A DNA stretch of 23,407 nucleotides from an uncultured Eubacteriales bacterium (lineage in GTDB: Bacteria; Bacillota; Clostridia; Oscillospirales; Acutalibacteraceae), in the NCBI GenBank assembly GCA_934444695.1, contig CAKSDF010000015.1:1-23407 (forward strand), read 5' to 3'. Below, one piece after another: positions 13,943 through 21,786 of this stretch. Positions within the stretch are counted from its first letter, which is position 1; every line of letters begins with the position of its first letter. The notes under the pieces are model-generated. The model saw only the letters and a list, made by a program, of their open reading frames with translations, ran no database searches and was not told the origin of the DNA. Made by a program: the position numbers and the translations under genes.

Positions 13943-15672
13943 AACGATGGTTTAAATACATAAAACCCTATGCGGCCTATTTCATAACAGGGCCTCTTTG
14001 TATGATCGTCGAAGTGGTGGGCGAAATATTTATGCCCTACTTTATGGCGCAGATAATAAACAATTACAGCGCCGGCGATCTGACGATCGGTTCAAGCCTC
14101 GGATATATGATCGGAATGGTACTCACCGCCCTTGCAATGATGCTGGGAGGCGTGGGAGGAGCCTATTTCGGTGCCAAGGCTTCGGTCAATTTTGCGGCCG
14201 ACATCCGCAACGACGTTTATAAAAAGGTGCAGGCCTTTTCCTTTGCCAACATCGATCGGTTTTCCACCGGTTCCCTTGTCACAAGACTTACAAACGACGT
14301 TACCCAGCTGCAGAACTTTGTTAATATGGTGCTGAGAATGGCTCTGCGCGCACCCGGAATGATGATCGGCGCCCTTGTTATGTCCATAGCCCTTGAGCCG
14401 AGACTTTCGATGATATTCCTTGTGAGTATGCCGGTTCTTCTTGTGGCGATATTCATCATCACCAAAATGGGATTCCCCCGTTTTACAAAGATGCAGACCA
14501 AGATAGACGGTCTTAACTCCACCGTTCAGGAAAACATCACAAATGTCAGGGTAGTAAAATCCTTTGTGCGTGAGGATTTTGAGCAGAAGAAATTTGCCGC
14601 CGCAAACAGTGACCTTAAAAAAACCGGTATGGGCGCCATGAAGGTTATGATATTCCTTCAGCCTATTATGAGCCTTTGTATGTACGGCACCATAATCGCC
14701 GCCGTATGGTTCGGAAGCAGACTTGTTATGAACAACGGTATGGAAGTGGGCAATCTCTCGGCCTTCATAACCTATGTTACCCAGATACTTATGTCCCTTC
14801 TGATGGTAACAATGCTATTTATGTTTTCTTCCCGCGCCATGGCCTCGGCAAGGCGTATTTCCGAGGTACTTGACGAGCCTCTTGACCTTTCCGACGAAAA
14901 GGCAAAGCATAAAGACCTTACGATCAAGCGCGGAAAAATCGAGTTTAAAAACGTTTATTTCAGATACTATAAAACCAGCGAGGATGCGGTGCTCAGCAGC
15001 ATCGATCTGACCATCGAGCCGGGACAGACGGTGGGCATTATCGGTTCCACCGGCTGCGGAAAGACCACCCTTGTTTCGCTCATTCCGAGGCTTTACGACT
15101 GCGATAAAGGTCAGGTGCTCGTGGACGGCGTGGACGTTAAGGATTACAGTCTTTATAACCTGCGCGAGGGCATCGGTATGGTGCTCCAGAAAAACGTGCT
15201 TTTCTCGGGTTCCATTTCCGACAATCTCCGTTGGGGCGATTTAAACGCCACCGATGAGCAGATAACCGACGCCGCAAAGAAGGCTCAGGCCGATATGTTT
15301 GTAAGAAGCTTTCCGAACGGATATGAAACCATTCTCGATCAGGGCGGAACAAACGTTTCGGGCGGTCAGAAACAGCGGCTTTGCATTGCGCGGGCGCTGC
15401 TTAAACATCCGAAAATTCTCATTTTAGACGATTCTACCAGCGCCGTCGACACCGCCACTGAGGCCAACATCCGTGAGGCCTTTGCAAACGAGCTGTCCGA
15501 CGCCACAAAGATCATAATCGCCCAGCGCATTTCCTCGGTTAAAGAGGCCGACAAGATAATTGTTATGGACGACGGAAAGATCGTCGGCGAGGGAACCAAC
15601 GACGATCTGCTTAAAAACAACGAAACATACCGCGAGATTTATTATTCTCAGATAGACAAGGAGGAACTTTAA
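13939..15672 (+). CDS. ABC exporter half-transporter, degenerate-site subunit
   Basis: This 577-residue protein fuses a six-helix membrane domain (about 1-310) to an ABC ATPase domain. Walker A is GSTGCGKTT (about 369-377) and the signature is VSGGQKQR. Walker B reads ILILDDSTSAVD, so the catalytic Glu is Asp, and the switch region reads IIIAQRIS, so the usual His is Gln. These two substitutions are the known mark of the degenerate nucleotide site in heterodimeric exporters of the TM287/288 or BmrCD kind. Its partner is the next gene, which begins 1 base after this stop. The pair probably exports drugs, lipids or peptides; the substrate is unknown. Confidence 0.95.
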   Translation: MKRWFKYIKPYAAYFITGPLCMIVEVVGEIFMPYFMAQIINNYSAGDLTIGSSLGYMIGMVLTALAMMLGGVGGAYFGAKASVNFAADIRNDVYKKVQAFSFANIDRFSTGSLVTRLTNDVTQLQNFVNMVLRMALRAPGMMIGALVMSIALEPRLSMIFLVSMPVLLVAIFIITKMGFPRFTKMQTKIDGLNSTVQENITNVRVVKSFVREDFEQKKFAAANSDLKKTGMGAMKVMIFLQPIMSLCMYGTIIAAVWFGSRLVMNNGMEVGNLSAFITYVTQILMSLLMVTMLFMFSSRAMASARRISEVLDEPLDLSDEKAKHKDLTIKRGKIEFKNVYFRYYKTSEDAVLSSIDLTIEPGQTVGIIGSTGCGKTTLVSLIPRLYDCDKGQVLVDGVDVKDYSLYNLREGIGMVLQKNVLFSGSISDNLRWGDLNATDEQITDAAKKAQADMFVRSFPNGYETILDQGGTNVSGGQKQRLCIARALLKHPKILILDDSTSAVDTATEANIREAFANELSDATKIIIAQRISSVKEADKIIVMDDGKIVGEGTNDDLLKNNETYREIYYSQIDKEEL

Positions 15673-15673
15673 G

Positions 15674-17653
15674 ATGGAAAAGAAAAGAACACTTGAAGAC
15701 CTCCAAAAGCAGTACGGAGGAAAGAGCGGCGGCGGAAAACGCCGAGGACCCATGGGAGGGCACGGCCCGGGCGGTCCCGGTATGAGAGGGGCAAAGGGCA
15801 AGCCCAAAAATATGGGCAACACGGTAAAACGCCTGCTTCATTATGTGGGAGCGTATAAATTCCGTTTTATAATCGTGCTAGTTTGTATGCTGCTCAACAC
15901 GGCGGCAAGCCTTTGCGGATCATATATGCTTGCACCTATAATCAACCGGCTGACCCTTTTCGTCACCGGAAAGCAGGGCAGTATGAGCTCGATGGAAAGT
16001 TTTGCCGACAGCATAATCGAAAAGATATGCGGTCTGCCGGTCATTTCCGAAGCAATGGCATCGACGGCGGGAGCGGTTACGGTATATGTCGCATCGGCGC
16101 TTGCACTTCTCGGGGCGGTTTACGTCATTTCCATACTGTGCACATATCTTCAGGCAAGGCTTATGCTTTCCATAAGTCAGAACTCGGTCGAGCGCATAAG
16201 AAACGACCTGTTCACCAAGATGCAGTCGCTGCCTGTAAGATACTTTGACCGCAACTCCACCGGCGAGGTTATGAGCCGCTACACCAACGACATCGACAAC
16301 ATCGACACCATGCTCAACAACTCCCTTGTCTCCCTTGTCAGCGGTGCGGTCACCCTTATTGGAACCTTTATATTTATGATAACCACAAACATCTGGCTTA
16401 CCCTTATTACCGTGGTATTTGTGCCGGTATTCCTTTTCGCCGGCGGATTCATCGCCAAAAAAAGCAGCAAATACTACTCGGGACAGCAGGCAGCCATCGG
16501 CGCGGTCAACGGATACATCGAAGAAAGCGTTACCGGCAGCAAGGTGGTTAAGGTTTTCAACCACGAGCAGATCTGCGAAGAAGAATTTGAACTTTTAAAC
16601 GACGATCTCCGCGAAAAGCAGTTTAAGGCGCAGTTTTACGGTGGAATTATGGGTCCCATTATGGGCAACAGCTCCCAGGTCTGCTACGGCGTGACCATAG
16701 GTGTGGGCGGAATTTTAATGTGCCTCGGTCATATGACCCCCGGCGCACTGACGGTATTTGCCGGATATTCCCGCCAGTTCTCCCGCCCCATAAGCGAAAT
16801 TTCAATGCAGACCAGCACCATTTTTGCCGCTCTTGCCGGTGCCGAAAGGGTTTTCGCCGTTATGGATGAGCTGCCCGAGATTGACGAGACCGAGCAAAAT
16901 GAAAAGGCCCTCGAAAATGTCGAAGGCGAGGTTAAATTCGAAAATGTAACCTTCGGATATGTTCCCGAAAAGACCGTGCTTAAAAACCTTTCCCTTTACG
17001 CAAAGCCCGGCCAGAAAATAGCCTTTGTCGGTTCGACCGGTGCCGGAAAGACCACCATCACCAACCTGCTCACCAGATTCTACGACATAGACGAAGGGCA
17101 GATACTCATAGACGGCGTGGACATCAGGCAGTATAACCGCCTATCCATCCGAAAGAAGATATCTATGGTTTTGCAGGACACCCACCTGTTCACCGGAACG
17201 GTCAGAGAAAACATACGTTACGGCCGTCTTGACGCCACCGACGAAGAGGTTGAAGCGGCTGCAAGGCTTGCCAGCGCCCATTCCTTTATAATGAGGCTTT
17301 CAAACGGATACGACACCGTTATAGAGGGTGACGGAGCAAACCTTTCCCAGGGGCAGCGCCAGCTTTTGAACATTGCACGCGCCGCCATCGCAAACACTCC
17401 CATTCTCGTGCTCGACGAAGCCACCAGCTCGGTCGACACCCGCACCGAGCAGCACATAGAGCACGGCCTCGACCGACTTATGAAGGGAAAGACCACATTT
17501 ATAATCGCTCATCGTCTGTCTACCGTCCGTCATGCCGACGCCATAATGGTGCTTGAGCACGGCGAGATTGTCGAACGGGGCACCCACGAACAGCTGCTTG
17601 AGCAAAAGGGCAGATACTATCAGCTTTATACCGGTGCCGCCGAGCTTGATTGA
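15674..17653 (+). CDS. ABC exporter half-transporter, catalytic-site subunit
   Basis: This 659-residue partner of the preceding gene is also a membrane domain fused to an ABC ATPase. Walker A is GSTGAGKTT (about 452-460). Walker B is LVLDEATSSVD with the catalytic Glu, and the switch motif is IIAHRLSTVR with the His, so this Walker A/B set is competent. The signature is LSQGQRQ, the variant found in TM288-like subunits. A charged Gly-, Lys- and Arg-rich N-terminal extension of about 55 residues precedes the first helix, accounting for its greater length. AAGGAGG near 15659 lies inside the end of the upstream gene and the ATG follows that stop by 1 base, so the subunits should be made in equal amounts. 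It is followed by a terminator. Confidence 0.95.
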   Translation: MEKKRTLEDLQKQYGGKSGGGKRRGPMGGHGPGGPGMRGAKGKPKNMGNTVKRLLHYVGAYKFRFIIVLVCMLLNTAASLCGSYMLAPIINRLTLFVTGKQGSMSSMESFADSIIEKICGLPVISEAMASTAGAVTVYVASALALLGAVYVISILCTYLQARLMLSISQNSVERIRNDLFTKMQSLPVRYFDRNSTGEVMSRYTNDIDNIDTMLNNSLVSLVSGAVTLIGTFIFMITTNIWLTLITVVFVPVFLFAGGFIAKKSSKYYSGQQAAIGAVNGYIEESVTGSKVVKVFNHEQICEEEFELLNDDLREKQFKAQFYGGIMGPIMGNSSQVCYGVTIGVGGILMCLGHMTPGALTVFAGYSRQFSRPISEISMQTSTIFAALAGAERVFAVMDELPEIDETEQNEKALENVEGEVKFENVTFGYVPEKTVLKNLSLYAKPGQKIAFVGSTGAGKTTITNLLTRFYDIDEGQILIDGVDIRQYNRLSIRKKISMVLQDTHLFTGTVRENIRYGRLDATDEEVEAAARLASAHSFIMRLSNGYDTVIEGDGANLSQGQRQLLNIARAAIANTPILVLDEATSSVDTRTEQHIEHGLDRLMKGKTTFIIAHRLSTVRHADAIMVLEHGEIVERGTHEQLLEQKGRYYQLYTGAAELD

Positions 17654-17699
17654 CAACGATTTTCTCCTTTATAACAACAAAACAAATATCTTAAAACCC

Positions 17700-17734
17700 C
17701 GCCGCACGGCCTCTTTGCTGTGCGGCGATTTTTT
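17700..17734 (+). terminator. Intrinsic terminator after the ABC exporter operon
   Basis: CGCCGCAC and GTGCGGCG form an 8-bp GC-rich stem with a 12-nt loop, followed by A and a run of six T. It lies about 45 bases after the last stop codon. Confidence 0.92.
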
Positions 17735-17797
17735 GCCGAGATCCGTTGCAATTTCCGTTTCAGACCCCTTCCGTTTTTGACACAAAACAAAAAAATA

Positions 17798-17826
17798 TTG
17801 CTTTTTTCGCGGAATTATGGTAAAAT
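17798..17826 (+). promoter_or_regulatory. Promoter for the large membrane protein
   Basis: TTGCTT (17798-17803) lies 17 bases before TAAAAT (17821-17826), and the -10 is extended by TGG. The start near 17833 would give a leader of about 185 nt. The rest of the 17735-18018 gap shows only the palindrome at 17847. Confidence 0.6.
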
Positions 17827-17846
17827 TTCTGTAACCTTTTGTTTGC

Positions 17847-17858
17847 GGGTAGCTACCC
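17847..17858. promoter_or_regulatory. Perfect 12-bp palindrome just after the promoter
   Basis: GGGTAGCTACCC is a perfect palindrome without a spacer, located about 14-25 bases downstream of the predicted start. That placement fits a repressor operator, although a chance palindrome is possible. Confidence 0.4.
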
Positions 17859-18018
17859 TCTCTTTTCGTAAAGCCGTTTTATCCGTACGAAGTGTCATCA
17901 TTTTTTGTCTTTTCGGGCAAATCGGTGCAGGATCCGCAGCGGCAAAAGGCCGGCGAAAGAGCAACAAAGGTATTTTGACGAAACATACACCCTATAACAT
18001 TTTTGATTGGAGAGCAAA

Positions 18019-20040
18019 ATGTCTGTTATATTTATGAATCCCCTTCATCCCGAGGACGCAGGCGAACTGTGGCCCCAGCTTTTGAAGGACAGAAAACAGC
18101 TTAAAAAACGCAAGGCCGAAAAGAATGCCGCCGTCGTTTCGGGAACAATTTGTTTCACCCTCGAGCTTCTGTGCGCATTTTTCGGATACGTCTATTTGTT
18201 TTTCGAGGATCGGCTGCTTGAACACCTTGAAAAGCTGCCCATGGTCAAGCGGTTTTTCGATCTTATGTGCGACCATATTTTAAGCCGCGGAGAAATGAAA
18301 TGGTACCTTTCCCTTGCTTTGACCGTCGGTCTCTTATTTGTTCTGCCGGTTGCCGTTTCCCTTGTTTTCAAGCTGCTTACGGCGCTTGTTTATCACCCGA
18401 GATTGACCGAGTCCTGCCCCGAGGGAAGCGATGAGCAAATCGCCGAGAAGCTTTTCCGTTTTGCCGACGACAGCTTTGAGCTTAACGCAAAGCTCAACGA
18501 CAGGGGCAAAACGCCCAAATTCGTTTCCATGGCGGCCACGGCAATTATGGCCGGCCTTTCGATATACGGTTTTATCTCGATTACCGGAGCGCAGATCAAG
18601 GTTTCGATACCCCTGCTTGTGGTAGGGCTGATACTGCTTGTGGTTTCGCTCTTTTTCGTGGTTTACGGCCTCGAGACCCTCATTTCATTGCTGATAAAAA
18701 TCTTTTATTACCGTTCCAACAAAAACATATACGATTTCCGCACGGCGGCCGAAGAAATGTATAATGCCCTTTGCCCCACCGTCGACAGTAAGGCCGACGT
18801 TTCCGAGCAGTCCGACCTTGCAGAAGGCACAGATATAATCGCCGGCACTGCGATTGATGACGGTGCAGCAGGCGCAGTTCAAAACGAGATCGGCACGGCA
18901 CAAGCAGACAACACCGCGGCCGATGAAACCGATGCATTCGATACAACCGATGCAACAGATGCAGTCGAAACAGCCGATACAATCTATGCAGCCGGCGCGG
19001 TCAATGTAACCGATACAGTCAACACAGTCAATACAACCGACAAAGACGATGTAACGGATGCGGCAAATGTATCCGACGCATTCGCTCAAAACGATGCTGC
19101 CGACGTTGCAGATGCTTCTTTTGCCTCGGCCGACGAGCTGCCCTTAGAGGGATTCAGCGTTGTTTCCGAGCAGATTGAAAAATCCGCCGATTCTTCCGAT
19201 GATGCAGATAAAAGTGCAGGCACAGCAGACACAGGTGCAGCAACCACAACCGACGAAAATGCAGCAAGCGCAAATGCAATCGGCGAAGATACACCTATCA
19301 CAGATACAACTACCACAGATACAACTACCACAGATACAACAGATTCCGCGGCAGCAACAGATGCTTTCTCGGGCGCAGGTGCGGCGGCTGCAGGCATTGC
19401 AAATGCGGGTGCTGCAATTACAGACATGGCGGCAGGCGGTGCCGTTTCCGCTTCGGCGGATGCTGCTTCGGCGGATGCTGCTTCGGCGGCTGTCACCGTG
19501 ACTGCGGCATCCCGTCCCGACATTTTGAAAAAAATCGACCAGGGCAAAGAGGGCAGCCTGAGCAAGGCCGAGCTGAAAAAGTATTCTCCCTCCCTTTGGA
19601 CGCCCCTTTATGTGGCCGAAAACGAGCAGCAATGCGCCTCGGTTATTTCGGAATACAACAAGGCGGCCATCGATTCCTTAAAACAGCACAGCTTTAACGA
19701 CGGACAGGAAGGGCTTAAAAACGCCGCAAAATGCCTGCTTAAAATGGCCGAATACGATGCCGAAAAGTATGAGCCTCAGCTTTATATAACCCTTTACGCC
19801 ATCGGAAAGGTATCGGCCTTCGGTCAGAACGATCGTGAGCAGGCCAGAGCCTCACTTGCCGCCTGCAGGAGAATTGCCGAGAAATGTGCGCGGCCTGAGC
19901 GCAAGGGTGCGCCGAGGGTGGAAAAGGAGCTGACCGTCATACGCCGCATTATTTCCGATTTTGAAAGCGATATGACAATGGACGAGCTTAGAGAAAAATA
20001 CGGCAAAAACTTCCCCGCCGACCTTTGCGGAAACAATTAA
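18019..20040 (+). CDS. Membrane protein with long acidic Asp/Ala/Thr linker, function unknown
   Basis: This is a 673-residue protein starting at the ATG at 18019 with TGGAGAG upstream; a TTG four codons earlier is that ribosome site itself. The N-terminal third contains about four hydrophobic helices (about residues 38-65, 95-122, 168-190 and 193-222). Residues about 255-495 are almost entirely Asp, Ala, Thr, Val and Asn, without predicted fold, and contain 15-bp DNA repeats. The C-terminal portion (about 500-673) is a charged helical domain with KYSPSLWTPLYVAENEQ, possibly TPR-like. No family was recognised. It is transcribed alone, between its own promoter and the next promoter. It may be a membrane-tethered scaffold with a long flexible cytoplasmic or external arm. 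Confidence 0.88.
   Translation: MSVIFMNPLHPEDAGELWPQLLKDRKQLKKRKAEKNAAVVSGTICFTLELLCAFFGYVYLFFEDRLLEHLEKLPMVKRFFDLMCDHILSRGEMKWYLSLALTVGLLFVLPVAVSLVFKLLTALVYHPRLTESCPEGSDEQIAEKLFRFADDSFELNAKLNDRGKTPKFVSMAATAIMAGLSIYGFISITGAQIKVSIPLLVVGLILLVVSLFFVVYGLETLISLLIKIFYYRSNKNIYDFRTAAEEMYNALCPTVDSKADVSEQSDLAEGTDIIAGTAIDDGAAGAVQNEIGTAQADNTAADETDAFDTTDATDAVETADTIYAAGAVNVTDTVNTVNTTDKDDVTDAANVSDAFAQNDAADVADASFASADELPLEGFSVVSEQIEKSADSSDDADKSAGTADTGAATTTDENAASANAIGEDTPITDTTTTDTTTTDTTDSAAATDAFSGAGAAAAGIANAGAAITDMAAGGAVSASADAASADAASAAVTVTAASRPDILKKIDQGKEGSLSKAELKKYSPSLWTPLYVAENEQQCASVISEYNKAAIDSLKQHSFNDGQEGLKNAAKCLLKMAEYDAEKYEPQLYITLYAIGKVSAFGQNDREQARASLAACRRIAEKCARPERKGAPRVEKELTVIRRIISDFESDMTMDELREKYGKNFPADLCGNN
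19296..19340 (+). repeat. 15-bp tandem repeat inside the linker (three units)
   Basis: Units of TA(C/T)CACAGATACAAC lie at 19296-19310, 19311-19325 and 19326-19340; the last two are identical. They encode alternating Thr and Asp. The unit is five codons long, so copy-number change would keep the frame. Confidence 0.9.
19451..19489 (+). repeat. Second 15-bp tandem repeat inside the linker
   Basis: CTTCGGCGGATGCTG occurs at 19451-19465 and 19466-19480, followed by a partial copy. It encodes repeated Ser-Ala-Asp-Ala-Ala. It also keeps frame and differs in sequence from the repeat at 19296. Confidence 0.85.
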
Positions 20041-20064
20041 ATGCCGTTTTTGGTTAATTGCATC

Positions 20065-20093
20065 TTGCATATTTTGCCTGCATACGTTATAAT
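20065..20093 (+). promoter_or_regulatory. Sigma-A promoter of a short orphan transcript
   Basis: TTGCAT (20065-20070) and a perfect TATAAT (20088-20093) are separated by 17 bases. The start is expected at about 20100, only about 155 bases before a strong terminator, so it defines a short transcript. Confidence 0.78.
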
Positions 20094-20099
20094 AGCTGC

Positions 20100-20256
20100 A
20101 ATGAAAGTGCTGCATACCGCACATTACATTAGCAGCAGCAAAGGGCAGCAATGCCAAGAGGCAATAAACAAGCGACAGAAAGACAACAATCAATTAATAT
20201 AAACAAACATATTAATTTAAACGGGCAAAGGCGCTCTCACCTTGCCCGTTTTTTGT
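20100..20256 (+). ncRNA. Candidate small RNA between promoter and terminator
   Basis: The interval between the promoter at 20065-20093 and the terminator at 20219-20256 contains no recognisable gene. It carries TGCTGC/GCAGCA pairing, a TGCC-AAGA-GGCA hairpin and a perfect 9-bp stem of AATTAATAT (20192-20200) with ATATTAATT (20209-20217) just before the terminator. An alternative is a leaderless 33-codon ORF starting ATG at 20101, exactly at the predicted +1 (ending 20202). A third option is an attenuated leader of yitT, but yitT appears to have its own promoter after the terminator. The small RNA reading is preferred. Confidence 0.5.
20219..20256 (+). terminator. Intrinsic terminator of the short transcript
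   Basis: AAACGGGCAA pairs with TTGCCCGTTT around a 13-nt loop, and a long T-rich tail follows (TTTTTTGTTTTTTT). Confidence 0.93.
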
Positions 20257-20302
20257 TTTTTTACCGGGCCGCCGCTCTTTGCACGGCCTCTTGTGCCGTC
20301 CG

Positions 20303-20330
20303 TTGTTTGCATATACATATAAATTATAGA
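20303..20330 (+). promoter_or_regulatory. Likely promoter of yitT
   Basis: TTGTTT (20303-20308) and TATAGA (20325-20330) are 16 bases apart in AT-rich sequence, after the terminator and about 30-40 bases before the putative start region. It separates yitT from the upstream short transcript. Confidence 0.5.
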
Positions 20331-20376
20331 ACAAATTATAAAAGCTTATAAAAGCCCAAAGAAGGAAGCGATTAAA

Positions 20377-21243
20377 ATAAAAAAGATAAAACTCAAAAAC
20401 CTGTTGTTTTTAACGGCGGCCGGCATCATAAACGCCATCGGCGTCACGGTGTTTCTTGCACCGGTCAAGCTGTACGACAGCGGCATTTCCGGCACCTCCA
20501 TGCTGCTTTCCCAGATAACTCCCGACGCTTTAAGCCTTTCGCTGTTTTTGCTTTTGCTCAACATTCCCCTCTTCTTCGTGGGATATAAAAAACAAGGGGC
20601 TAAATTTACCGTTTATGCCATCTATACCGTGGCGATCTATTCCCTTTTTGCCTTTCTCATAACCGACGTTTTCCCCATCGATGTCAGCACTGCTTCTCCC
20701 CTTGCGGGACAGGATCTTTTGCTGTGCGCGTTGTTCGGCGGATTTGTTTCGGGACTTGGAAGCGGTCTTGCCATACGTTTCGGCGGGGCAATGGACGGAA
20801 TCGAGGTAATGGCCGTTATCTTCGCAAAGAGACTGGGTATAAGCGTCGGCACATTTGTTATGATATACAACGTATTCCTTTATGTCGTCTGCGGAATAGC
20901 CATCAGCAGCTGGACGCTGCCCCTTTATTCCATCATAACCTACGGTGCCGCCCTTAAAACGGTGGATTTCGTGGTGGAAGGCATCGACCGCTCCAAGGAG
21001 GCCAACATCGTCACGGCAAAGCCGGAGGAGGTCTGCGCCGCCCTTTCGGAGGAGTTTGAATGCGGCATAACGGTTATGAACGCCAAGGGATACTATTCCG
21101 ACACCGACAAGACAATGGTATATCTCATAATCAATCGCTTCCAGGTGGGAAAAATGCGCGAGATAGTTCACGAGATCGACAAGACCGCCTACATAACCAT
21201 TTCCGACATTGCCGACGTTTTCCGTGCCCGAAAGAGCAAATAG
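20377..21243 (+). CDS. YitT-family membrane protein (DUF161 plus DUF2179)
   Basis: This protein of about 288 residues has five hydrophobic segments in the first two thirds, with the family pattern TAAGIINAIGVTVFLAPVKLYDSGISG. A cytoplasmic DUF2179 domain follows at the C-terminus (ANIVTAKPEEVCAALSEEFECGITVMNAKGYYS ... ADVF, split here by the ellipsis for length only). The function is unknown; members are integral inner-membrane proteins. The start is unusual. The frame is open from 20323 without any ATG or GTG. The first TTG is at 20404, already inside the first helix and without a ribosome site, whereas GAAGGAAG (20361-20368) precedes ATT at 20371 and ATA at 20377. The ATA would give the typical beginning (M)KKIKLKNLLFL, so I place the start there tentatively. 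A sequencing error is possible. Confidence 0.85.
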   Translation: MKKIKLKNLLFLTAAGIINAIGVTVFLAPVKLYDSGISGTSMLLSQITPDALSLSLFLLLLNIPLFFVGYKKQGAKFTVYAIYTVAIYSLFAFLITDVFPIDVSTASPLAGQDLLLCALFGGFVSGLGSGLAIRFGGAMDGIEVMAVIFAKRLGISVGTFVMIYNVFLYVVCGIAISSWTLPLYSIITYGAALKTVDFVVEGIDRSKEANIVTAKPEEVCAALSEEFECGITVMNAKGYYSDTDKTMVYLIINRFQVGKMREIVHEIDKTAYITISDIADVFRARKSK

Positions 21244-21363
21244 CGGCAAAAAAGTGTTTTTCCGACACCGGGTTTTGACGTATATAACCAATAAAATCAG
21301 CAAAACAGCATTACCACTACAAAGCAAGTGTATCGGTGCTGTCATAAGGTCCCGTTTTAATTC

Positions 21364-21391
21364 AAACGCCCGTTTTTGCGGGCGTTTTTAT
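21364..21391 (+). terminator. Intrinsic terminator after yitT
   Basis: ACGCCCG pairs with CGGGCGT around a short T-rich loop, followed by a T run. It lies about 120 bases after the yitT stop. Confidence 0.9.
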
Positions 21392-21458
21392 TGCTTTTGG
21401 GGAATTTTTCAAAGAACAGTTCCTGTAAACCGAGACACTATATACTTCCCTCCCCTGG

Positions 21459-21467
21459 TGATATAAT
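21459..21467 (+). promoter_or_regulatory. Extended -10 promoter of the Mor-family regulator operon
   Basis: TGATATAAT (TG-N plus a perfect TATAAT at 21462-21467) lies 20 bases before the ATG. No good -35 hexamer is present at the proper spacing, which is acceptable for an extended -10 promoter. The leader would be only about 14 nt and holds the GGGGG ribosome site. Confidence 0.65.
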
Positions 21468-21487
21468 CCCGAAAAGGGGGCGAAAAA

Positions 21488-21784
21488 ATGCGAGGCGAAA
21501 AAATGCAGGATATCGACAGAACAAAAATAAAAGGCGAGTATTTAAACGGCGCTTACAGTGAACTTGCAGGCATAATCGGCATAGATGCCGTGCTCAAAAT
21601 CTACTCAAAATACCGCGGAACGAGCATATTTCTGCCGGTAGAGCTGTTCAGCCGCGAATTTATACTCGGCCAGATAATCGACGAATACAACGGCCATAAC
21701 ATAAAGCAGCTTGCCACAAAATACGGCTACACCGAAAAGTGGATAAGAAAAATTCTTAAAGAACGCATCGACAAAGGAGATTAA
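21488..21784 (+). CDS. Mor-family transcription regulator
   Basis: This 98-residue protein resembles the C-terminal DNA-binding domain of the Mu Mor activator family. It has ELAGIIGIDAVLKIYSKYRG, then TSIFLPV (the beta-strand pair), then IIDEYNGHNIKQLATKYGYTEKWIRKILKE as helix-turn-helix. Such small homologues are common in Firmicutes and are not necessarily phage-borne. The ATG at 21488 follows GGGGG by 7 bases. A second in-frame ATG at 21503 has a copy of the same local context (a 15-bp duplication), so two starts are possible. The next gene begins 2 bases after this stop, with its ribosome site inside this gene, so the two are an operon. Confidence 0.82.
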   Translation: MRGEKMQDIDRTKIKGEYLNGAYSELAGIIGIDAVLKIYSKYRGTSIFLPVELFSREFILGQIIDEYNGHNIKQLATKYGYTEKWIRKILKERIDKGD

Positions 21785-21786
21785 CA

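Noticed and set aside
15920..16564. 214-codon minus-strand reading frame opposite the second ABC subunit
   Set aside because: It is a shadow of a well-identified gene, without start signals or family pattern.
17880..18000. c-di-GMP or other riboswitch in the leader of the linker protein
   Set aside because: Phrases such as GGCAAATCGG and GGCAAAAGGCC look suggestive, but the ordered conserved blocks of GEMM or other known riboswitches are not present.
19086..19632. Long minus-strand reading frames opposite the acidic linker
   Set aside because: They are mirror images of a repetitive Asp/Ala/Thr coding region, with no ribosome site and Cys- or Ser-rich nonsense sequence.
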